Assembly (NCBI GenBank): GCA_030066985.1
Contig: JASJAN010000009.1
Span: forward strand, 24,596 to 88,595
DNA length: 64,000 nucleotides
DNA from: Desulfobacterales bacterium
GTDB taxonomy: Bacteria; Desulfobacterota; Desulfobacteria; Desulfobacterales; JAHEIW01
Direction of reading: 5' to 3'
Made by a program: the position numbers and the translations under genes. Within the stretch, counting starts at the first letter, position 1; every line of letters begins with the position of its first letter. Shown in pieces: positions 58,862 to 64,000 of this stretch. A model generated the notes under the pieces. It saw only the letters and a list, made by a program, of their open reading frames with translations, was not told the DNA's origin and did not search any database.

Positions 58862-59010
58862 GAGTAATGGAGCTATAATAATTTGGATTTTAGATTTTAG
58901 ATTTAAAAAACAGACTATTCTGATACGAATTATTTCCTTACCATCCCAAATCCGCAATCCAAAATCCAAGATCAAAACAGCTCCACTACTCCAATACGCC
59001 ACCACTCCAA
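58862..59010. repeat. GGATTTTAGATT repeats with inverted copy
   Basis: GAGTAATGGAGCT and TTGGATTTTAGATTTTAG (58862-58900) are mirrored by CAATCCAAAATCCAAG and AGCTCCACTACTCC (58955-58993), followed by CCACCACTCC. The right arm ends ~15 bp before the start codon of the HD-domain gene, leaving it without a visible ribosome site. Confidence 0.6.
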
Positions 59011-59024
59011 GAATACGCATATAT

Positions 59025-59783
59025 ATGCAACCCATTTATCATCAAATTCGTCAGCGCGCCCGCCAAATCATCTTGCGTCATCCCACTCCGGTTTTTTATC
59101 ATGAGCATTCTGAGGCTGATGAGGCCTCCAAGCGTTACTTTGATAGCAGCCGTGATATCAAAAAACTGTTGGCATTTCTTGCCGGAACCCTGGAAAATGA
59201 TTTCGGACACGGCCTGATGCATGCCGTCAAGGTTTCGCATGATGCCGGCGCCTTAATGGTCATCGAAGCCGGGCAAAAAGGATTTGATGAAGATCCGCTT
59301 TCACGCCTGGTCTGTTTGGCCCACACCGCCGGCTTGCTGCATGACGTTAAACGCAAGCAAAAGGATCATTCCACCCACGCCGCCGAACATGCAAGGAAAC
59401 TGCTAAAACAATATGCGTATTCCACTGAAGAGATCGACAAAATCTCGGCTGCCATTCAAAATCATGAGGCCTTTAAAGAGCCGATAGATGCCACCTCACC
59501 CGAAGGCGAGCTGCTTTCAAACTGTTTGTATGACGCGGACAAATTTCGCTGGGGTCCGGATAATTTTCACGACACCCTCTGGGACATGGTCTCTTATTTT
59601 AATCCACCGCTAACCAAATTTATGGAAGGCTACCCCCAGGGTATGGAAAAAATCAGGAGTATTAAAACCACCTTCAGAACGACCACCGGCCAAAAATATG
59701 GGCCGCAATTCATTGATCTGGGCCTGGCCATCGGAGAAGAGCTTTATGAAGTGATTCAAACGGAGTTCTCCTCATATCTGTAA
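59025..59783 (+). CDS. HD-domain phosphohydrolase
   Basis: The 252-aa cytoplasmic protein has HD-type metal ligands in GHGLMHAVKVSHDAG, LAHTAGLLHDVKRK (His-Asp pair), HSTHAAEHARKLL and the distal LYDADKFRW Asp. HD proteins of this type are nucleotide phosphohydrolases or signalling phosphodiesterases; the substrate is unknown. ATG 59025 lies just beyond a long inverted repeat and no Shine-Dalgarno string is seen. Confidence 0.82.
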   Translation: MQPIYHQIRQRARQIILRHPTPVFYHEHSEADEASKRYFDSSRDIKKLLAFLAGTLENDFGHGLMHAVKVSHDAGALMVIEAGQKGFDEDPLSRLVCLAHTAGLLHDVKRKQKDHSTHAAEHARKLLKQYAYSTEEIDKISAAIQNHEAFKEPIDATSPEGELLSNCLYDADKFRWGPDNFHDTLWDMVSYFNPPLTKFMEGYPQGMEKIRSIKTTFRTTTGQKYGPQFIDLGLAIGEELYEVIQTEFSSYL

Positions 59784-59929
59784 TCTAAATCTTGCATGAA
59801 AATTAATGCGAAGTTAAGATTGATTTGCAATATTCATCAATTTGTGGATTTGAATAGTTTGTTACTATTAAGATAACATCACTACTTCTCATTAATTTTT
59901 ATTTAAAATTCAGTTTGAAGGAGGTTCCC

Positions 59930-61666
59930 ATGACAGCCTCAACTTGGCCGGCACCCAACTGGCCGGAGGGCGTCCCGCATGAAATTTCAGGATACGAAAA
60001 ACCTCTGTTTTCTGTTTTAGATGAATCTGCCGACAAATACCCGGATCAGGTATACACGATTTTCAATGACGCCACCCGTACCTTTGCCCAGGTCCAAGAC
60101 ACGGCCGATCGCATCGCCCATTTTTTGACCTCTCGCGGTATCCAAAAAGGCGACCGCGTGGCCATTTTCCTGCCTAATTTGCCCCATTACCCGGCCATAT
60201 TCTTCGGGATCTTAAAGGCCGGCGCTGTCTGTGTCACCTGCAATCCCCTGTATGCCGCCAATGAGCTAAATTATCAGCTAAAGGATGCCGGTGCAAAGGT
60301 GGTCTTTTGCATGGATCACCCCCGGTTTTATCCGACCACCGTTGAAGCCATTGAGGGCACCGAGGTGGAAACGGTGGTATTATGCGGGGTTAAATCATAC
60401 CTGCCGCCCATTAAAGCACTGATCGGCGGGCTTTTGGGAAAAATTCCCAAGGCCGGAAATTACCAGAGTGGCCATCTTTTTTTTGATGATGTGGTTGCCG
60501 GCGCCCAACCGCAGCCACCGGCCATTGACATTAATCCCGCCGAGGATCTGGCTCTGATCATCTACACCGGGGGGACCACCGGCGTTCCCAAAGGCGCCGC
60601 TCTGGTGCATACCAACTTTACCTCCAATCTGATGGCCCTGGATGAATGGGCCCGCTTTGTGCACGAACCGGGGAAGACGCCTGAAAAGGTTCGGCACGGC
60701 GGCTTCCATACGGTTCTGGGCGTGTTGCCGTGGTATCATGTTTTTGGCCTGACGGTTGCCATGTTGTATGCCTGCTACATTGGCGGTGCGCTGATATGCG
60801 TGCCGGATCCCCGGGCCGGCAAACCGCCTTTTACGGAGGTTCTCAAAGCCGTACAGAAATACAAACCGACCATCATGCCGGCGGTTCCAACGGTCTTTGT
60901 GGCATTTACCAATCATACCCTGCTTGAAAAATATGATCTATCCTCATTTGTCGGCTGCTTCTCCGGCGGGGCGCCGCTGCCGCCGGAGGTCTGCAAACAG
61001 TTTGAGGAAAAAACTGGGGCCATTATTTTTGAAGGGTACGGTTTGAGTGAAACAGCTCCGGTGGCCACCGCCAACCCCACCAACAAAGAGGGCCGTAAAA
61101 TCGGTTCCATCGGCTTTCCGATGCCCAGCACCGACATCAAAATTTTGGATATTGACACGGCAACACAGGAGTTGCCGCAGGGCGAGGATGGTGAAATCGC
61201 CATCTGCGGTCCCCAGGTCATGCAGGGCTATTGGAATAGGACCGAAGAAACCAAAAAAGTCTTTCGTGAAATTGACGGCAAGCGCTATTTTTTAACCGGC
61301 GACATCGGTCATATTGACGAAGATGGCTATATCCTGGTGACCGACCGCAAAAAAGATTTAATTATCGTTGGCGGATTTAACGTCTACCCCCGCGATGTTG
61401 AAGATGTTTTGTTTCAGCATCCCAAAGTGGAATTGGCCGCGGTGATCGGCGCGCCGGATGAAACGAGCGGGGAGACGGTTAAAGCCTATATTCAATTAAA
61501 ACCGGGTCAAACAGCCACCGAAGATGAAATCCTGGCTTTCAGTAAAGAAAAGATGGCCGGCTACAAGCGGCCCAAACAAGTGGAATTTCGCCAAAACCTG
61601 CCGGTTTCCAATGTGGGCAAGGTCCTGCGGCGGGTTTTGAGAGAAGAGGAGTCAAAAAAGTCTTAG
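59930..61666 (+). CDS. Long-chain acyl-CoA ligase (FadD-like)
   Basis: This adenylate-forming enzyme activates a carboxylic acid, probably a fatty acid, to its CoA thioester. The ~578-aa chain shows the ATP motif IYTGGTTGVPKGAALVH (~residues 205-221), VLPWYHVFGLTVAML, FEGYGLSETAPV, YFLTGDIGHIDEDGY and the C-terminal hinge DRKKDLIIVGGFNVYPRDVE. All are signatures of the FadD group. ATG 59930 is set by GAAGGAGGTTCCC directly upstream; a TTG 15 bp earlier lies in that ribosome site. It stands alone. Confidence 0.94.
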   Translation: MTASTWPAPNWPEGVPHEISGYEKPLFSVLDESADKYPDQVYTIFNDATRTFAQVQDTADRIAHFLTSRGIQKGDRVAIFLPNLPHYPAIFFGILKAGAVCVTCNPLYAANELNYQLKDAGAKVVFCMDHPRFYPTTVEAIEGTEVETVVLCGVKSYLPPIKALIGGLLGKIPKAGNYQSGHLFFDDVVAGAQPQPPAIDINPAEDLALIIYTGGTTGVPKGAALVHTNFTSNLMALDEWARFVHEPGKTPEKVRHGGFHTVLGVLPWYHVFGLTVAMLYACYIGGALICVPDPRAGKPPFTEVLKAVQKYKPTIMPAVPTVFVAFTNHTLLEKYDLSSFVGCFSGGAPLPPEVCKQFEEKTGAIIFEGYGLSETAPVATANPTNKEGRKIGSIGFPMPSTDIKILDIDTATQELPQGEDGEIAICGPQVMQGYWNRTEETKKVFREIDGKRYFLTGDIGHIDEDGYILVTDRKKDLIIVGGFNVYPRDVEDVLFQHPKVELAAVIGAPDETSGETVKAYIQLKPGQTATEDEILAFSKEKMAGYKRPKQVEFRQNLPVSNVGKVLRRVLREEESKKS

Positions 61667-61867
61667 ATACTGAATTCTCTTGAAAATTTAGGCGAGTAGG
61701 GTGGTTTAGGCTGGAAATTATCTCGCGCAAAGACGCAAAGTATTTTATAAAAAAGCGATTATTTGCTGGTGATTTTTTGCCACTTATGCTGTAACGCAAC
61801 CTCAGCAAGTGATATCGGTGCTTTTTATAAATCGAAGCCAGAAAGAAAATGAATCGTAAAGAAAACG

Positions 61868-62197
61868 ATGGTTGGAAAAATAAAAAAATGGATTGTTGAT
61901 CATCCGTATTTTTTAACCACTGCGGTTTTTTTGGTCATTGTATACCTGGGCTGGCGGTTTTTGTACTGGCGGGAGGAAACCTTTGGCTTCATTCTGTTAC
62001 TTTATTTTATTGTCACCCTGGGTATCCGCCTGGACGACATTTCCCGTAAAATCGGATCTCGCGCTGCTAGTATAGCCAATAATCCCACTGGCAATGCTTC
62101 CATGATGCAACAGTTAAACGATATCAAGCGGCTGTTGCTGAGCATCAATTCAACCTTGAACAAAATTCTCGAAAAAACTGAAAAAAAAGATTTTTAG
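61868..62197 (+). CDS. Small membrane protein with C-terminal coiled coil
   Basis: The 109-aa protein has two membrane helices (HPYFLTTAVFLVIVYLGW, ~11-28; and TFGFILLLYFIVTLGI, ~39-54) joined by a short WREE loop. The C-terminal part (MMQQLNDIKRLLLSINSTLN, ~79-98) is likely a cytoplasmic coiled coil. I do not recognise the family. A weak ribosome site only (AAAGAAAACG). The next feature is the cobalamin riboswitch, on the same strand but with its own promoter. Confidence 0.65.
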   Translation: MVGKIKKWIVDHPYFLTTAVFLVIVYLGWRFLYWREETFGFILLLYFIVTLGIRLDDISRKIGSRAASIANNPTGNASMMQQLNDIKRLLLSINSTLNKILEKTEKKDF

Positions 62198-62260
62198 TCT
62201 GAACCGCTTTTAAAGCTATCAAATCTCACCAACCCATTTCTACCTCATAAGATAATTCTA

Positions 62261-62290
62261 TTGACAACCACTCGTCACCTCAATTATAAA
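62261..62290 (+). promoter_or_regulatory. Promoter of the cobalamin riboswitch transcript
   Basis: TTGACA (62261-62266), 17 nt and TTATAA (62284-62289) place the start near 62296, at the beginning of the riboswitch. Confidence 0.75.
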
Positions 62291-62291
62291 A

Positions 62292-62460
62292 CACCCAAGG
62301 TGCATTTGCTTAATAGGGAATCCCGTTAAAATCGGGAGTGGTCCCGCCGCTGTAATCGGGGACGAATTCTGCATTCAGCCACTGTCTGGTTGAAACCAGA
62401 CGGGAAGGCGCAGATAGTAGACTGATCCGAGAGCCAGAAGACCTGCCTTGTTGAATTGCC
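62292..62460 (+). ncRNA. Cobalamin (B12) riboswitch
   Basis: The leader shows the conserved pieces of the adenosylcobalamin riboswitch in order: GGTGCAT, AATAGGGAATCCC, the GTGGTCCCGCCGCTGTAATC core, CAGCCACTG, CGGGAAGGCGC, GAGAGCCAGAAGACCTGCC (B12 box). A strong terminator 60 bp on shows it works by premature termination: with cobalamin bound the transcript should stop. The genes behind it would then be switched on when cobalamin is scarce. Confidence 0.93.
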
Positions 62461-62520
62461 ATCGACCTGCGGAAGACAGGGATAGCGCATCATATAAAAA
62501 GGGTTAAGAAAACTGGGTGC

Positions 62521-62557
62521 AGCCCTTCAAGCATTGTCGCTTGAAGGGCTTTTTTAT
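62521..62557 (+). terminator. Riboswitch expression-platform terminator
   Basis: AGCCCTTCAAGC (62521-62532) and GCTTGAAGGGCT (62539-62550) form a perfect 12-bp stem with a 6-nt loop, followed by TTTTTATTTG. It is the off-switch of the upstream riboswitch. Confidence 0.92.
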
Positions 62558-62718
62558 TTGCAAATTGAATACCGGTTAATGCGCAAAAAAGGCACCCATT
62601 GCGGGCAAGGAAGGGACAATCTTGGCAGGGGTTTCCCTTCTTTGTCCAATCAACTTACAGGCATGAGGCCTAAAATTTTCTCTGAACAAAAGAAACCGGA
62701 AAAGACGGTGAGGGAAAA

Positions 62719-63081
62719 ATGAAAAACAGGCCCAATTCCGATCACAACGGAATAAGGAAAAAAGACCACGCTGGCACACCATCAATGAAAATGAATAACA
62801 GCCGTGTACTGTATCTGCCTTCGGACACCGGTTTTACGCAAAAGCGGAATGGGGAGCGGATTCACTATTTTGGGTTAACCGCAACAATCCCTGTGGACAG
62901 CTACCCCTTTAACATATTCGAACACGAAATTCCTCTGGCCGATCTATTCACCGTGCTCAAAGATCATTCAGGCGATTTCATCCCGCTCAAAGATGGCATC
63001 ATCGAGCGCTACGAAATGCAGGATATTCGTTCACGGGATGTGCAGGTGATGTACCGTGTGCCCTACGTTCGCTATCCCTAA
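62719..63081 (+). CDS. Orphan 120-residue protein under the cobalamin riboswitch
   Basis: The protein has a basic, disordered N-terminus (~25 residues) and a compact domain opening with VLYLPSDTGFTQKRNGERIHYFGLT (positions ~31-55). It continues PVDSYPFNIFEHEIPLADLF and ends VQVMYRVPYVRYP. No signal peptide or membrane helix is seen; no family is recognised. ATG 62719 follows GGTGAGGG; an ATG at 62785 gives a shorter form. Being the first gene after the B12-controlled terminator, it is expected to respond to cobalamin status. Confidence 0.65.
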   Translation: MKNRPNSDHNGIRKKDHAGTPSMKMNNSRVLYLPSDTGFTQKRNGERIHYFGLTATIPVDSYPFNIFEHEIPLADLFTVLKDHSGDFIPLKDGIIERYEMQDIRSRDVQVMYRVPYVRYP

Positions 63082-63236
63082 ATTGATTATCATTGGAAAT
63101 TTAATGAGAAATCGTCAAACTGAAAGGAGGTGTCTGAAACCCTTACAATAATGTGAATTCTGTGGTTTTTAGTAGGGAATTTATTTCTATCCGGACGCGA
63201 TATAAATTCGCATTCTAAAACAGGGAGGAGAACTAC

Positions 63237-64000
63237 ATGTTTGCTAACAAATTAGGATTTTATTTATGTTTAACTGTTTTATCAGCGCTGCTTATTTTCC
63301 AACCCAATGCCTTCGGCTACGACGTGACCGACCAATTTTCTGTCGGCGGTGTTTTGGCCGGCAACTGGCAGTTTCTGCAGGGCGATGAAGACGCCGATGG
63401 AGAAGACGTTGACGACGGTCCCAAAGCCTCAGTGGCCTTTCAGCCGGAAATGAGCTTTCGGCCCTATGACAACGGCGAGTTGTTTACCAAGTTCGGTTTT
63501 TCGGCCAACAACGGGCTGAACGTTAAATCCCCTTTTCAGCTGGCCACCTGGGCCGCCGATTTGGAAGATGACGTTGAGGATATCAACGGGCGCAGCCGCG
63601 ATTATCTGTTGACCGCCTGGGCCAGCCACACCTTCGAGTTCAGCGAGACCCACAACCTGGGATTTTCCGGCGGCATCATCGATGCCACCGATTACGTGGA
63701 TGAAAACGCCTTTGCCAACGATGAATACGGCCAGTTTCAAAATGAGGTGTTTGTCAACGCGGTGGTGGGCAATTTTGTGTCCTACGATATCGGCGGTGTG
63801 GTCGATTGGGCCTGGGGCAATTTCAGCGCCAGAGGCTTGATCATGGACGTGGGTGAAAACGATGACGGCAACAATTTTCAATATTATGCCGCGCAGCTGG
63901 CCTATCGGCTGGAAACCGGCCTAGGCGAAGGCAACTACCGCGTCACCGGCACGATGACCAGTGATGATTTTTTAGATGAAGACGGCGATGATGAGGAACT
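63237..64000 (+). CDS. Outer-membrane porin-like protein (5' part)
   Basis: The gene runs off the right edge; 254 residues are visible. A signal peptide (LGFYLCLTVLSALLIF, cleavage about NAFG|YDV) precedes alternating amphipathic strands rich in Tyr, Phe, Gly and Asp, such as FQPEMSFRPYDNGELFTKFG, NLGFSGGIIDATDY, DIGGVVDWAWGNFSARGLIM and YAAQLAYRLETGLGEGNYRV. This is typical of 16-18-strand OprB-like porins with acidic loops (DEDADGEDVDDG, DDFLDEDGDDEE). ATG 63237 follows GGGAGGAG. It lies 155 bp behind the orphan gene and may share the B12-controlled transcript, which would suit a corrinoid or general nutrient pore. Confidence 0.75.
   Translation, partial: MFANKLGFYLCLTVLSALLIFQPNAFGYDVTDQFSVGGVLAGNWQFLQGDEDADGEDVDDGPKASVAFQPEMSFRPYDNGELFTKFGFSANNGLNVKSPFQLATWAADLEDDVEDINGRSRDYLLTAWASHTFEFSETHNLGFSGGIIDATDYVDENAFANDEYGQFQNEVFVNAVVGNFVSYDIGGVVDWAWGNFSARGLIMDVGENDDGNNFQYYAAQLAYRLETGLGEGNYRVTGTMTSDDFLDEDGDDEE

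Noticed and set aside
62579..62722. 47-codon frame whose TGA overlaps the ATG of the orphan gene
   Set aside because: The ATGA overlap is suggestive, but no ribosome site stands before ATG 62579 and the product is basic low-complexity; not annotated as a gene.
63121..63155. Ribosome site AAAGGAGGTG without gene
   Set aside because: The only frame after it ends after eight codons; no gene is supported, possibly a relic.
1..64000. tRNA, rRNA, tmRNA or prophage genes
   Set aside because: I looked for typical T-loop strings, CCA ends, rRNA signatures and phage genes and saw none; a tRNAscan or Infernal run would be decisive.

Overview
The window looks like a chromosome segment of a strictly anaerobic, moderate-GC Desulfobacterota (Desulfobacterales-like sulfate reducer or relative). 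The main reasons are a MetF/MetV Wood-Ljungdahl cluster wired to NADH-dehydrogenase-like subunits, a tungsten-type aldehyde:ferredoxin oxidoreductase, class III (glycyl radical) ribonucleotide reductase, menaquinone synthesis, a rubrerythrin/ferritin-like protein, a DUF3786 protein and many HcnB/GlpA-type iron-sulfur flavoproteins. The assignment rests on gene content only. No tRNA, rRNA, CRISPR array, transposase or prophage gene was seen.

Layout. 1-4.9 kb: tail of an unknown gene, glpA and glpB (anaerobic glycerol-3-phosphate dehydrogenase, no glpC seen) and an exported SGNH-hydrolase-like protein with no normal start codon before its signal peptide. 5.2-9.0 kb (minus): a substrate-binding protein, ATPase and permease of an SsuABC/NMT1-type importer, then menA. 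9.2-19.0 kb (minus): the most interesting block, in transcription order HTH-receiver regulator, divergent MetF paralogue, FdhA/NuoG-like protein lacking the usual Cys/Sec ligand, NuoE, a NuoF-GltD fusion, MetV and MetF. It reads as one multi-subunit methylene-tetrahydrofolate reductase or methyl-THF oxidase with NAD(P)H and iron-sulfur modules. 19.3-26.6 kb: PAS histidine kinase, ferritin-like protein, UspA, DUF3786 protein, and grpE-dnaK. 26.9-27.1 kb: SRP RNA with its own promoter. 27.5-34 kb: tilS, ftsH, folP, coaX and a metallo-beta-lactamase-fold hydrolase. 34.3-38.6 kb (minus): zinc-ribbon/receiver-like protein, two PilT-type ATPases, DivIVA-domain protein and YggT. 39.2-46.0 kb (minus): a GntR/FadR-type regulator with a textbook promoter and overlapping palindromic operator, then two flavoprotein subunits of an HcnBC-like amine or amino-acid dehydrogenase, an aldehyde oxidoreductase and a MoaD-like protein. 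This is a plausible amine-to-aldehyde-to-acid catabolic route. 46.3-53.3 kb: proC, thioredoxin-fold protein, NUDIX hydrolase, ChaN-like lipoprotein, PAS-LuxR regulator and a YtcJ-type amidohydrolase with different codon use. 53.5-57.3 kb: a 45-residue small protein with strong RBS and terminator, then nrdD and nrdG behind a promoter with NrdR-like boxes. 57.6-62.2 kb: dgkA, two small membrane proteins, an HD-domain protein and an acyl-CoA ligase. 62.3-64 kb: a cobalamin riboswitch with promoter and terminator, followed by an orphan protein and the start of an outer-membrane porin-like protein.

Non-coding structure is unusually rich. Two copies of a MITE-like palindromic element (5008-5239 and 34127-34276) each end directly against the stop codon of a minus-strand gene. 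Two 186-bp elements (27107-27292 and 57342-57527) share a 115-bp core and have different flanking bases that still pair with each other. A further dozen or so intergenic spacers hold degenerate short repeats followed by their reverse complement, and a GTCCGCCT-nn-GGCGGAC-like mini-palindrome recurs throughout.
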